A stretch of DNA of 64,000 nucleotides from Candidatus Binatia bacterium (GTDB lineage Bacteria; Desulfobacterota; Binatia; UBA1149; CAITLU01), in NCBI GenBank assembly GCA_036493895.1, contig DASXOZ010000048.1, positions 62,001 to 126,000 on the forward strand. Direction: 5' to 3'. A model generated the notes under the pieces. The model saw nothing but the letters and a program-made list of their open reading frames with translations, was not told the origin of the DNA and did no database searches. Shown here one piece after another: positions 52,332 to 62,084 of the stretch. The position numbers and the translations under genes are program-made. Position 1 is the first letter of the stretch, and each line of letters opens with the position of its first letter.

Positions 52332-52545
52332 TCTTCAACTTCTGCGTCCAGGCAGTTCACGAACGAAGGTACGGCATTCGCGCCGTGCAATTGAGAAGCC
52401 GCGAGTCCAGGCATCCTGAACGTCCCGGCGGCGTAGCCGGGACGCGAACGCCGGACGCCTGACGACCGGCGTTCAGCTGCTGGCGCGAGCCCCGCTGCGT
52501 GTACTCACGCACGCGGGGCGAGCGACAGTCAGCTGCAACGGCATG

Positions 52546-53061
52546 TCAGGCGGTGCTCCCGGTGCTCTCTTGAAACGGCCGAGTGGTGAAGCCCCAGCGG
52601 GGAACGGCACGCCGGTAGGCCCGATACGACTCCCCGAACAGTGACTCGAGAGCAGGCTCCTCGTAGAGAACCACGAATAGATGGAAGAGGATGAGGACCA
52701 GAACTGCGTACTCAGCCACATCGATGCTCCGGAAGAGCCACGCCTCCCCGAGGATGAGGGCGATGACGCCATTGTACATCGGGTTGCGGGTGAACCGATA
52801 CAGACCTCGGACAACAAGGAAGCGTGGGGGATCGATAGGGGCGAGAGTGCCCTTGCCTTCGTCGAAGAAGTCCCAGACGCACCGGAGGAGGACAAGGGCA
52901 CCGGTGATGGCGAAGACGGCGGCGCAGACGGAGGCGAGCCCGAGGTCCGGGACGCGCAGTAGGTTTCCGTCTCGGAGGATGCTGAATGGGATGCAGCCGG
53001 CCACTGTGCCGGGTAGCAGCAGGACGAAGAAGAGAGCTCTGAGTGCGAGGAGGAGTCGCAT
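52546..53061 (-). CDS. isoprenylcysteine carboxyl methyltransferase (ICMT/PEMT) family protein
   Basis: A 171-residue membrane protein with about four to five helices. The family signatures RGLYRFTRNPMYNGVI (SAM-binding His/Arg-Asn-Pro-Met-Tyr region) and YEEPALESLFGESYRAYRRAVPRW are intact. Bacterial members methylate small lipids or other hydrophobic acceptors; the substrate is unknown because bacteria do not prenylate proteins in the eukaryotic way. AGGAG lies near the ATG. It is divergent from the Cys-rich secreted protein at 53263 across a gap that holds a 20-bp palindrome. Confidence 0.9.
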   Translation of the reverse strand: MRLLLALRALFFVLLLPGTVAGCIPFSILRDGNLLRVPDLGLASVCAAVFAITGALVLLRCVWDFFDEGKGTLAPIDPPRFLVVRGLYRFTRNPMYNGVIALILGEAWLFRSIDVAEYAVLVLILFHLFVVLYEEPALESLFGESYRAYRRAVPRWGFTTRPFQESTGSTA

Positions 53062-53105
53062 GCTGAGAGGGCTGGGCAGCGCCTAACGTTGAGTAGATAC
53101 GAGAT

Positions 53106-53125
53106 CGACGCAATCGATTGCGTCG
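53106..53125. promoter_or_regulatory. 20-bp perfect palindrome, candidate operator
   Basis: The half-site CGACGCAATC is followed directly by its reverse complement. It lies in the 201-base divergent gap between the ICMT-like gene and the Cys-rich secreted protein, 45 bases from the former's start, which is a usual position for a regulator site. No regulator gene is adjacent. Confidence 0.55.
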
Positions 53126-53262
53126 GAATGAAGGCCCGCCCTGCGTCAATGATGCGTGTGCGGATGAGATTCCCGGGAGGCACGGTGGCGAGCCGGTAGC
53201 CGCGACGCCGTTCGGCAAGAGAGTGCGTTGACTCGGCTGCGCCGGGCACTCAATATCGGCTC

Positions 53263-54900
53263 GTGAGGAAGCGGGTGCAGCGATTCCATCGGCATTTGCT
53301 GGCAGGGGTTCTCGTGGTGCTCGCGTTGTGCGGCCGTGCGTCCGCGACCGATCTCTCGGGACGCTGGCACCTCGATTCCGGCGGCGCCGGCGAGCTCATC
53401 GATCTCACGCAGAGCGGCGACACGGTTACGATTCCACTCTCGCCGTTCGCCACCTCGCCTCCTTGGGGAACCACGCTCGATACCACGTTCTCAGGCAGTT
53501 CCCTGAACGGGAGCGTCGTGCCGAACCCTAACTCCCTGCACGATAGCATCACCGTAGAAGCGAAGCTGATTACCGGGAACCTCATCGATGGCTATGTTAG
53601 CGTACACGCCGGCCCTTCGGCCAATCCGTGGCACCGATTCCTCGTGACACGCTGTGAGTGTGATGACGGAAACAGCAACGACGGCGACGGATGTGACCAC
53701 GAATGCCGCGTCGAGCCGTGCTTCTCGTGCACGGGCAGCCCGAGCGTCTGCACGCCGCTCGCGGACGGTTCGGCGTGCGACGATCGCCAGGACTGCACGA
53801 CGGGCGAAGCCTGCAACAACGGCACTTGCGGCGGCGGAAGCGCAGTGCCCTCCTGCATCGACCTGACAGGACGCTGGCGCGTCGATACTCCGGACGATCA
53901 GCCGGCCTACCTGCTCTCCGATGTTCGTGACGTCGAGCAGCACGACGGCATCGTCCGCTTCCGGCGTCCACTCGATGAGCTCACCGCCGAGGTGGGGACA
54001 TTCGACCAGAGCACACGTGCGCTGAACCTGTCGTCGGCTGTGCTGCCCGGCGTGGCCCCCGGAGGCTTCCTGAACACATTCCCCAACGTGAACAGCTCTT
54101 CCGCAACATGCGACGTCGGGGCGTGGACGGGAATCGTGACAGCCGATGGAAGCTCCTTCGCCGGAAGCGGCATAGGAAGCTTTCAGCAGTGCATCCCCGT
54201 GTTCTCGCAATGTATCGGATCCTTCTGCACGACAGGCGTGCCCTATTCGCAAACAGGTCATCGGTGCGCCACGGGCGAATGCGATTTCGTTCCCGAACAG
54301 TGCCCGCCGTGCCAGACGCGAGACTCTTCCGGACTGTGCAGACCGGGTCCTCGCGACGGGTGCCTGCGCTCGCTCCATCCTGTCGAGAGCACGCTTCGTC
54401 TCCGGCGGCATTCGTGGTCTCACACGATCGCCTGGCGCTGGAACGACGGACAGGGCCTGTCCGCTGCCAGTCTGGGCGTCCTCTCGACGGACTACGACCT
54501 GGATCGGAGCGGGCTGCAGATCTGCATCTTCAACGGCAACTCGAGCCCGGTCTTCGAAGGGTACTGGACACCGGTCAATTTCGGCGACCCGCGGTACCCC
54601 TGTTGGACCAAATCGGATGACTCAATGTGGACGAGTTGCGGGGCAGAGACTGTGGCGATCACGACAGGCACCGATCACCAATCCTCCGTCCTTCTCATCG
54701 GATCGAGCGGCGATATCGCGGGCGGCGTCAATCCGGAGACCGGGGATGGTCCTTATCAGAGCCTGCCTGACTCGCCGATCGAGCTACCGCTTCGAATCCA
54801 AGCGACCATCGATCACGGCGGCGCGTGCTTCGAATCGACTTTCAACGAGCACGTCGGACGCAACACGGCCGGCGTCCTCCGCGGACGCGCGAGCGAGTAG
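53263..54900 (+). CDS. secreted Cys-rich protein with DUF4215-type motif
   Basis: A 545-residue exported protein (signal peptide ending near ASA, residues 26-28). Two similar beta domains start with DLSGRWHLDSG (about residue 30) and DLTGRWRVDTP (about 201), so the chain contains an internal duplication. Between them lies CECDDGNSNDGDGCDHEC, a DUF4215/myxobacterial Cys-rich motif, and a CxxGxxC-rich linker. The C-terminal 180 residues resemble no known domain. The GTG start is supported by position only. By eye the gene is a little less GC-rich than its surroundings, which together with the nearby tRNA gene hints at acquisition. Confidence 0.78.
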   Translation: MRKRVQRFHRHLLAGVLVVLALCGRASATDLSGRWHLDSGGAGELIDLTQSGDTVTIPLSPFATSPPWGTTLDTTFSGSSLNGSVVPNPNSLHDSITVEAKLITGNLIDGYVSVHAGPSANPWHRFLVTRCECDDGNSNDGDGCDHECRVEPCFSCTGSPSVCTPLADGSACDDRQDCTTGEACNNGTCGGGSAVPSCIDLTGRWRVDTPDDQPAYLLSDVRDVEQHDGIVRFRRPLDELTAEVGTFDQSTRALNLSSAVLPGVAPGGFLNTFPNVNSSSATCDVGAWTGIVTADGSSFAGSGIGSFQQCIPVFSQCIGSFCTTGVPYSQTGHRCATGECDFVPEQCPPCQTRDSSGLCRPGPRDGCLRSLHPVESTLRLRRHSWSHTIAWRWNDGQGLSAASLGVLSTDYDLDRSGLQICIFNGNSSPVFEGYWTPVNFGDPRYPCWTKSDDSMWTSCGAETVAITTGTDHQSSVLLIGSSGDIAGGVNPETGDGPYQSLPDSPIELPLRIQATIDHGGACFESTFNEHVGRNTAGVLRGRASE

Positions 54901-54906
54901 CGAGGA

Positions 54907-55779
54907 TCAGCCGCCGGCGACGTCGACCGCAACCTCCACCGTATGCTCTCCGCCGCCGGTGATGATGCCGCTGAGCGGACTGACGTCGCTGAAATCGCGG
55001 CCGTACGCGACGCTGATGTGATCCTGCGCCGGCATCACGTTGTTGGTCGGATCGAAGTCCACCCAGCCAAGCCCCGGGCTGAACACCGAGAACCACGCGT
55101 GCGACGCGTCGGCGCCGATCAGCTTTGGCTGTCCGGGCGCGGCAAACGTGCGCAGGTAGCCGCTGACGTACCTGGTCGCGAGCCCGATCGAACGCAGGCA
55201 CGCAATCGCGACGTGCGCGAAGTCCTGGCACACGCCGTGGCGCGCGGCGAGCACTTCTGACGGCGGCGTGGCCACGGTCGTCGCGACCGGATCGTACTTG
55301 AAGTCGCTGTGGATGCGTCGAGTGAGATCGGTCACGGCGACGAGCAGCGGCGTGCCCGGTGGGAACGACGGCAATGCGTACGCGGCAAGCTCCGGCGACG
55401 AGCTGAGCATCGGCGAGTCGAAGACGAACTGGAACGGCTCGACGACTTCCGGCGAGACCGGATCGCGGAACATCGCGGCCACGCTCTCCCACGGCGGAGA
55501 CATCCACGGCGAGACCGCCGTTCCCCCGGACATCACGACGGCGCTGGTGGCGGTGACTTCGAGCCGCTGATGAATCGACTGGATGCTGAAGAAACAGACG
55601 CCGTTGCCGAAGTAGTCGAGCCGCATCTTGCGCAGCGTCGGCTCGGGCTCGATGTGGATCGAGAAATCTTCGAACGTCTGTCCGCGCGTTATGCGGGGCG
55701 TGAAACGCGCGGCGTGATGGGAAACCGTCACGGGGTCCGAGTACTCGTACACGGTGCGGTGCGTGATGCGATAATTCAC
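54907..55779 (-). CDS. transglutaminase-like protein (bacterial type)
   Basis: A 290-residue protein with the bacterial transglutaminase N-terminal beta domain (NYRITHRTVYEYSDPVTVSHHAARFTPR) and a papain-like core with catalytic Cys184 (HGVCQDFAH), His227 (DASHAWFSV) and Asp243 (DFDPTNN). It could hydrolyse or form isopeptide bonds. The GTG start overlaps the stop of the upstream ATP-grasp/alpha-E gene (GTGA at 55776-55779), so the two are translationally coupled. It is the last gene of the three-gene operon. No signal peptide is seen, so cytoplasmic action is expected. Confidence 0.9.
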   Translation of the reverse strand: MNYRITHRTVYEYSDPVTVSHHAARFTPRITRGQTFEDFSIHIEPEPTLRKMRLDYFGNGVCFFSIQSIHQRLEVTATSAVVMSGGTAVSPWMSPPWESVAAMFRDPVSPEVVEPFQFVFDSPMLSSSPELAAYALPSFPPGTPLLVAVTDLTRRIHSDFKYDPVATTVATPPSEVLAARHGVCQDFAHVAIACLRSIGLATRYVSGYLRTFAAPGQPKLIGADASHAWFSVFSPGLGWVDFDPTNNVMPAQDHISVAYGRDFSDVSPLSGIITGGGEHTVEVAVDVAGG

Positions 55780-58400
55780 AGCACCGCTCCGGGCGTCCGC
55801 CCTTCGTTCCTCGCCATCGAAGCGATCTGGCTCGCCTTCGTTTCGCCGTCTCCGCTGCGCCTCGACGCCCATCCCGCGTGCGAGATCTCCGAATGTGCGA
55901 AGTAGCTCGCGGCAAGAAGGTCCGAAAAGCGCGGCAGCTCGGCCAGGATCTCTTGAAGGACCTGCGCGACCTCGCTCTCGTGCCATGCCGCAGTCATGCG
56001 CGAGAGCGGGCGTGGATCCAGCAGCTGCAGCCTCGACAGGCTCACGATCAAGATGCGGTCGGCCGGGCTCGGCAGCGCCGACTCGCGCGCGCGAGGCAAT
56101 TTCTCGAGATGGCGCAGGATCGAGCTCAGCTGGAAGAAGAGTGATCGCGGATTGGTGTCGTCGAGCAGCACGAGGTCGTAGACCGCAGCGATGTTCGGCA
56201 GCAGGTTGTATCGCGACCGGTACGTGATGGTGCTGTCGGCAACTTCTAGCACCGTCTCGAGCACGCTCGGGTTGTCGGCTTCGGAACTGCGCAGCGCGCT
56301 CGCAAGGAACGAGCACAGATAGAGTGCCCGTTCGATGCGCACCCCGATGTCCAGGAAACGCCACCCCTGAGCGCGCGTCATGTTCTCGCGGGCCAGGCCG
56401 TGAAACGACGCGACGCCGAGGATGACCTGGTTCAGCACGCGCACCGCATCGCCGGCGAGCATCGGCTCATTGCCGGCCACGACCGGAGTCAGGCCGTCGT
56501 CGAGCGTGCGCAGCGCGCGCCACAGGTCGTTCGACGAACGATCGCGCACGAGGATGACGAGGCGCTGCAGCTGGTCCGCCAGCGACAAGAGGCTTCCCTT
56601 GCGTTCGCCGTCGAAGATCGCCGCGAGCAGCTCCGTCTCGAGCGCTTCGGGATCGCCGAGAAGCGACGGGTTCTCGAGAAGCCCCGCCAGCTGGCCTTGC
56701 GCCATCAATGCTTCGAGCACCGGATGGATGAGCGAGAGCAGCGGGCCGACATCGCGCGTGGCCTCGAGCGTGAATCGAAGCAGCGCGGCGCGCAGCAGGC
56801 GTGCGGTGGCATCGCTGCGTTCGCCGTAGCGGCCCAGCCAGTAGTAATTGTCGGCGAGCCGGCTCGGAAGGTTGTTGCCGACGCGGCGCAGCTCGACGTC
56901 TCGCGCACTCTGCAGCAGGCTCACGGCCTGCACCGGCGCGTCGCTGATCACCCACGCGTCCTTGCTCGAGTTGCCCAGTTGCGTGGAGACGAGCCTGCCC
57001 GCAACTTCCGGCGTCACTCTGGCCAGACCGCCCGGCATCACCGCGTAACCGTCGCGTGTCGCCACCAGATATACGCGCAGCGCGACCGGTTTTGGCTGCA
57101 CGCCGCCGCCGTCCCACGCCGGCGCAGTCGCAAGGGGCACGCGCTCCTGTCCGACGAACAGGTGCGGCTGGAAAAGGATGCGCTGCCGGAGCGCGTCGCG
57201 TTCCTCGCCGGTCATGACGCGGCCGACTTCGCTGCCGCGGAGCTGCGAGCGGAACGTGGATTGGACGACCACCTCGTCCAGATGATCGAGCACGTACTGG
57301 CCGGCCTCGCGCTGGCCGCACCACCACGTGGCGACCGAAGGAAGCGCGAGATCCTCGCCGAGAAGATGACGGCAGAGGCCAGGCAGGAATCCCATGAAAG
57401 CCGGGCTCTGCACGAGTCCGCTGCCGAGCGGGTTGGCGACGGTGACGTTGCCGGCCCTCAGCGCTTCGACGAGGCCGGGCACGCCGAGAACCGATTCATT
57501 GCGAAGCTCGAGCGGATCGCAGTAGTCGTCGTCCACACGGCGCACGATGACGTCGACCGGCTCGAGGCCGCCGAGCGTTTTCAGATAGACGTGGTCGTCG
57601 CGCACCGTCAGGTCCTGGCCTTCGACGAGCGAGTAGCCGAGGTAGCGCGCGAGCCACGTCTGTTCGAAGTACGTATCGTTGTACGGGCCGGGCGTCAGCA
57701 GCACGACGCGGGGATTCTCGTTGGCGCGCGGCGCGAGCTCGGCGAGCGTGGTCTGCATCTCGCGAAAGAAGCCGGCCAGGCGCTCCACTCCGCAGTTGCG
57801 AAACGCCTCCGGCAGGATGCGCGAGGTGACCATGCGGTTGGCGAGCGCGTAACCGGCGCCGGTCGGGACCTGCGTGCGATCCGAGGTGACCCACCACTGT
57901 CCGTCGGGCGAGCGAGCGAGATCGGCGGCGTAGAAATGCAGGAACACGTCGCGCGGCACACCGACGCCGTGCACCGGTCGCAGGAAATCCGGCTGCGCGA
58001 ACACCAGCGCCGGCGGCAGCCATCGCGAACGCAGGAGCTGCTGCGAGCCGTAGCAGTCGGCGAGGATGCGATTGAGAAGCGTCGCGCGCTGCACGAGCGC
58101 CGTCTTGAGCCCGCTCCATTCGGCGGAGGAAATCAGGAACGGAACCGGATCGAGCTCCCAGGCCCGCTCGGCACCGCGCGGATCGCCGTACACGTTGTAC
58201 GCGACGCCCTGCTCGTGGCTGATGCGGCGGCCGGCCTCCGCACGCCGGCCGAGCTCGGCCGCACCGAGATCGTCGAGCTCGGCAACCAGGCCGGCGTAGT
58301 GCGGACGCACGTTTCCGGCCGCATCCAGCACTTCATCGAAGACGCCCTGTTCGCGGCGATAGTCGGCCAGCAGCGCGCTCGTCGCTTGCATCGTGCGCAT
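55776..58400 (-). CDS. circularly permuted ATP-grasp / alpha-E fusion protein
   Basis: An 874-residue fusion. Residues 1 to about 480 are a circularly permuted ATP-grasp type 2 domain (FDEVLDAAGNVRPHY, RRISHEQGVAYNVYGDP, LLTPGPYNDTYFEQTWLARYLGYSLVEGQDL, NPLGSGLVQSPAFMGFLPGL), an amidoligase-type fold. Residues from about 510 to 850 are an alpha-E domain, recognised from LPSRLADNYYWLGRYGERSDATARLLR. In many genomes the two are separate neighbouring genes. Comparative genomics predicts such clusters make or modify peptides, with the ATP-grasp part as ligase. It lies between the DUF2126 transglutaminase (41-base gap) and the second transglutaminase (overlap). Confidence 0.92.
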   Translation of the reverse strand: MRTMQATSALLADYRREQGVFDEVLDAAGNVRPHYAGLVAELDDLGAAELGRRAEAGRRISHEQGVAYNVYGDPRGAERAWELDPVPFLISSAEWSGLKTALVQRATLLNRILADCYGSQQLLRSRWLPPALVFAQPDFLRPVHGVGVPRDVFLHFYAADLARSPDGQWWVTSDRTQVPTGAGYALANRMVTSRILPEAFRNCGVERLAGFFREMQTTLAELAPRANENPRVVLLTPGPYNDTYFEQTWLARYLGYSLVEGQDLTVRDDHVYLKTLGGLEPVDVIVRRVDDDYCDPLELRNESVLGVPGLVEALRAGNVTVANPLGSGLVQSPAFMGFLPGLCRHLLGEDLALPSVATWWCGQREAGQYVLDHLDEVVVQSTFRSQLRGSEVGRVMTGEERDALRQRILFQPHLFVGQERVPLATAPAWDGGGVQPKPVALRVYLVATRDGYAVMPGGLARVTPEVAGRLVSTQLGNSSKDAWVISDAPVQAVSLLQSARDVELRRVGNNLPSRLADNYYWLGRYGERSDATARLLRAALLRFTLEATRDVGPLLSLIHPVLEALMAQGQLAGLLENPSLLGDPEALETELLAAIFDGERKGSLLSLADQLQRLVILVRDRSSNDLWRALRTLDDGLTPVVAGNEPMLAGDAVRVLNQVILGVASFHGLARENMTRAQGWRFLDIGVRIERALYLCSFLASALRSSEADNPSVLETVLEVADSTITYRSRYNLLPNIAAVYDLVLLDDTNPRSLFFQLSSILRHLEKLPRARESALPSPADRILIVSLSRLQLLDPRPLSRMTAAWHESEVAQVLQEILAELPRFSDLLAASYFAHSEISHAGWASRRSGDGETKASQIASMARNEGRTPGAVL

Positions 58401-58441
58401 CTTTTTCTGAATCGCGCGCTTGTTGCGAACGGTCGCGGTGC

Positions 58442-61400
58442 TCAGCAGCCCTCGGGCGCACGAAGATCCAGTGTGAACGGCGCTTCGCCGCTGGCCACGC
58501 CGACACGCGGCGTCATTTGCCCGGGTGTGTGCGAATTACGGAAGAAACGCGAGAGGCGGCGACTTTCGGCCTCGTACGCGTTGACCGGAAACGTGTCGTA
58601 GCTGCGGCCGCCGGGGTGGCTGACGTGGTAGGTGCAGCCGGCGATGCTTCGCCTGTTCCAGCTGTCGACCAGATCGAACACCAGCGGTGCGTGCACTTTG
58701 ATCGTCGGATGCAGGCAATTCGGAGGTTGCCAGGCCCGGTAGCGCAACCCGCAGACCGCTTCGCCGTGCGTGCCAGTCGGATGCAGCGGCAACGTCCAGC
58801 CGTTGGCCGTGACCACATGGCGAGAGCTCGTCAGCCCGCGCACCTTGACCTGCAGCCGTTCGAGCGACGAGTCGACGTAACGGGACGTGCTTGCGCCTCC
58901 CGGTTCCTCGCCGAGCACGTGCCACGGTTCGAGCGCCGTGCGGATCTCCATGTGTACGCCGGCGACGTCGAGATCGCCGATCTGCGGGAAGCGAAACTCG
59001 AAATGCGGCGCAAACCATTCGGGCCGCACGGCATAACCGTCGGCCGCGAGCTCATCGATCACGTCGCGGAAGTCGTTCCACACGAAGTGCGGAAGCATCC
59101 AACGATCGTGGATCGCGCTACCCCAGCGAACCAGCTTCTGCCTGTACGGTTTCTTCCAGAACGCGGCAACGAGCGTACGCAGGAGAAGCTGCTGTGCGAG
59201 GCTCATGCGCGCGTGCGGCGGCATCTCGAACGCGCGCATCTCGAGCAGGCCGAGCCGCCCGGTCGCCGACTCCGGCGCGTAGAGCTTGTCGATGCAGAAT
59301 TCGGCGCGATGGGTGTTGCCGGTCGAGTCGACCAGCAGGTTGCGGAACAAACGATCGACGAGCCACGGCGGGCACGGCGTGGTCTCGGGAATCTGGTCGA
59401 ACGCGATCTCGAGCTCGTAGAGCGAGTCGTTGCGGGCTTCATCGATGCGCGGGTGCTGGCTCGTGGGCCCGATGAACAGGCTGCTGAACAGGAACGACAG
59501 TGACGGATGGTTCTGCCAGTACGAGACGAGGCTGCGCAGCAGATCGGGGCGCCGCAGGATCGGCGAGTCGGCCGGCGTTGGGCCGCCGAGCACGATGTGG
59601 TTACCGCCGCCGGTCCCGGTGTGGCGCCCGTCGAGCAGGAACTTCTCGGTCGCGAGCCGCGTCTGGCGAGCCTCTTCGTAGACGAATTCGGTCAGGTCGA
59701 CCATCTCTCGCCACGAGCGCGCGGGATGCACGTTGACCTCGATGACTCCCGGATCCGGCGTCAGCTTGAGCACGCTCAGGCGCGGATCGTGCGGCGGCGG
59801 ATAGCCCTCGAGGATGACCGGCACGTTGAGCTCGACTGCCGTCTCCTCGATCGCACGCAGACAGTCGAGGTAGTCCTCGACTGTTTCGACGGGCGGCAGG
59901 AATACGTGCAGCAGGCCGCCGCGCGCCTGGACGCACAGTGCGGTGCGAACGATCCAGTCGGCCGATTCGCCGCGCTCGGGCGGTTTCTCCGCAGCGGGAT
60001 TCTTCGCGCCGGACTTGGTATCCTTTACGGGAATGCGTCTGCTTGCGTCCTGCGAAGCGGCAGCCTTGATCGGCGGCCTGGCGTCGACCGGATCACGCTC
60101 GACCAGATGCGGATAGTCGCCGGGCCTGACCCAGGGCTGCGAATCGAGCGGCAGGCGCAGGCCCATCGGCGAATCGCCGGGCAGAAGGTAACAGCGTCCG
60201 GGTCGGAGAAACCACGGGCTCGAGCTCCAGACGTGCTCCACGCCGCGCGGCACTCGTCGTAGCGGCAGGAGATAACCGACGACGGCATCGAGACCGGTCT
60301 CGAAAATGCGCGCAAGGCGAACCCGGTCTTCTTCGTTCTTCAGATTCGAGTGGAACGGATCGACGTTGCCGGGTAGCCGTTGCTCTTTCCAGAGATAATA
60401 CCAGGTGTCTTCGAACGCGGGCATCACCCACTGGTCGCCGCAGCCGAGACGCGTGGCCAGTGTGTGCAGGAAACGTTCGGCGTCGGCATTGCCGTGGCCG
60501 TAGTCGCGCTCGGCATCGCCGAAGAGTTCGGGGTGCGTCCAGATCGGCTCGCCGTCGGTGCGCCAGTAGCAGGCGTACGCCCACCGTGGAAGCGACTCGC
60601 CCGGATACCATTTGCCCTGGCCGTAATGCAGGAATCCGGCGGGCGCGAAGTGTTTCTTCATGCGCTTGATCAGCTGGCACGCAAGCCTGGTTTTGTCGGG
60701 ACCGAGCGCCGCGGTGTTCCACTGTGCGCCTTCCATGTCGTCGATCGACACGAAAGTCGGCTCGCCGCCCATCGTCAGACGCACGTCGGCGCTGGTGAGC
60801 TCTTCGTCGATGGCCGCGCCGAGTGCGTCGAGCTCGGCCCACTGCTCTTCGGTGTAGGGTTTGGTGACGCGCGGCGATTCGAAGATCCGCGTCACGGTCA
60901 TCTCGTGATGAAACTCGGACCGGCACGATTCGACGATGCCGCTGATCGGTGCGGCGCTTTGCGGATCGGCGGTTGCCGCGACCGGAATGTGTCCTTCGCC
61001 GGCGAGCAGTCCCGAAGTCGGGTCGAGCCCGATCCAGCCGGCGCCGAGAAGATAGACTTCGCACCACGCGTGCAGATCGGTGAAGTCCTTCGTAGTGCCT
61101 GCGGGCCCGTCGAGAGCCTTGACGTCGGCGACGAGCTGCACGAGGTAGCCGCTGACGAAGCGCGACGCGAGCCCGAAATGGCGCAGCATCTGGCAGAGCA
61201 GCCACGCCGAATCGCGACACGAACCCGATCTCTTCTGAAGCGTCTCTTCCGGCGTCTGTACGCCGTGCTCGAGGCGGATCAGATACTGAATATCGCTGCA
61301 GAGGAGCCGGTTGAGCCCGACCAGGAAGTCGATCGTGCGCGGAGCTTCTCCGCCGCGGTCCACGCCGGGGAGAAGCGATTGGCGCGCCTTGTCGAGATAG

Positions 61401-61786
61401 TCGTCGAACAGCCTCGACCTGGAGAGCTTGCGCTGGAACGGCTCGAGCTCGTGAGCGAGGTCGGCGTCATACGAGAACGGGAAGCGCTCGGCGCTCGGTT
61501 CGAGAAAGAAGTCGAACGGGTTGAGCACCGACATCTCGGCGACGAGATCGACTTCCACGACGAACTCGTCGGTCCTCTCCGGCAGCACGACGCGCGCGAG
61601 AAAGTTCGCCTGCGGATCCTGCTGCCAGTTGAGGAAGTGCGCGGCCGGCAACACCTTCAGCGAATAGCTGAGGATCCGGGTTCGGCTGTGGGGAGCCGGA
61701 CGCAGCCGGATGGTCTGGGGACCGAGCTGGACCCGGCGGTCGTATCCGTAGCTGGTGCGATGGTGGAGAGCGACGTGGATGGCCAT
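58442..61786 (-). CDS. transglutaminase-like protein with C-terminal DUF2126
   Basis: A 1114-residue protein. The N-terminal bacterial transglutaminase beta domain (VALHHRTSYGYDRRVQLGPQTIRLRP) precedes a core with Cys190 (SGSCRDSAW), His239 (DLHAWCEVYL) and Asp255 (LDPTSGL). The remaining 800 residues are DUF2126, seen from LTMGGEPTFVSIDDMEGAQWNT, WYPGESLPRWAY, GGNHIVLGGPTP and GLRYRAWQPPNCLHPTI, which is distantly glutamine-synthetase-like according to published sequence analysis. The ATG at 61786 matches the family start; upstream frame is unrelated. It is the first gene of the operon with the ATP-grasp/alpha-E and second transglutaminase genes. Confidence 0.93.
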   Translation of the reverse strand: MAIHVALHHRTSYGYDRRVQLGPQTIRLRPAPHSRTRILSYSLKVLPAAHFLNWQQDPQANFLARVVLPERTDEFVVEVDLVAEMSVLNPFDFFLEPSAERFPFSYDADLAHELEPFQRKLSRSRLFDDYLDKARQSLLPGVDRGGEAPRTIDFLVGLNRLLCSDIQYLIRLEHGVQTPEETLQKRSGSCRDSAWLLCQMLRHFGLASRFVSGYLVQLVADVKALDGPAGTTKDFTDLHAWCEVYLLGAGWIGLDPTSGLLAGEGHIPVAATADPQSAAPISGIVESCRSEFHHEMTVTRIFESPRVTKPYTEEQWAELDALGAAIDEELTSADVRLTMGGEPTFVSIDDMEGAQWNTAALGPDKTRLACQLIKRMKKHFAPAGFLHYGQGKWYPGESLPRWAYACYWRTDGEPIWTHPELFGDAERDYGHGNADAERFLHTLATRLGCGDQWVMPAFEDTWYYLWKEQRLPGNVDPFHSNLKNEEDRVRLARIFETGLDAVVGYLLPLRRVPRGVEHVWSSSPWFLRPGRCYLLPGDSPMGLRLPLDSQPWVRPGDYPHLVERDPVDARPPIKAAASQDASRRIPVKDTKSGAKNPAAEKPPERGESADWIVRTALCVQARGGLLHVFLPPVETVEDYLDCLRAIEETAVELNVPVILEGYPPPHDPRLSVLKLTPDPGVIEVNVHPARSWREMVDLTEFVYEEARQTRLATEKFLLDGRHTGTGGGNHIVLGGPTPADSPILRRPDLLRSLVSYWQNHPSLSFLFSSLFIGPTSQHPRIDEARNDSLYELEIAFDQIPETTPCPPWLVDRLFRNLLVDSTGNTHRAEFCIDKLYAPESATGRLGLLEMRAFEMPPHARMSLAQQLLLRTLVAAFWKKPYRQKLVRWGSAIHDRWMLPHFVWNDFRDVIDELAADGYAVRPEWFAPHFEFRFPQIGDLDVAGVHMEIRTALEPWHVLGEEPGGASTSRYVDSSLERLQVKVRGLTSSRHVVTANGWTLPLHPTGTHGEAVCGLRYRAWQPPNCLHPTIKVHAPLVFDLVDSWNRRSIAGCTYHVSHPGGRSYDTFPVNAYEAESRRLSRFFRNSHTPGQMTPRVGVASGEAPFTLDLRAPEGC

Positions 61787-61855
61787 GGGGATCAGCAGGA
61801 CTGAGCCCGGTAAGTAAGCAAATGTCAGGCCGCCCGCAGGGCGGCCGTAGAAACC

Positions 61856-61902
61856 GGGACACACCAGGTTTTCAGCCGAAATCCTGGTCGGTCCCAGTTT
61901 TT
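61856..61902. repeat. imperfect palindrome with T-tail upstream of the ATP-grasp operon
   Basis: GGGACACACCAGGTTTT (61856-61872) pairs with 61879-61895 except at a few positions, and AGTTTTT follows on the plus strand. It looks like a plus-strand terminator, but no plus-strand gene precedes it, so it may instead be a mobile palindrome or part of the operon leader. A smaller perfect hairpin (GGCCGCCC, loop GCA) lies at 61828-61846. Confidence 0.55.
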
Positions 61903-62084
61903 CCTTCGCGTGCGCGCGGGACTGCTGCCTGCGTAAGCAGCGCATGATGGCGCCACTTTGAGCGGGCTCGCCGCGGTCAAGTCCACTTCCCTGCGGCACG
62001 GACTGGAGTTCCCCCGCTTCGCCAGGCCCAGCTGAGGCCCGGCCAGGAGTTGCTCCGGCGCCGTACGTCTCGGAGGCACTCGAA

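Noticed and set aside
61856..61902. Rho-independent terminator for a plus-strand gene
   Set aside because: No plus-strand gene ends before it; upstream DNA is antisense to the DUF2126 gene. It is reported as a palindrome only.
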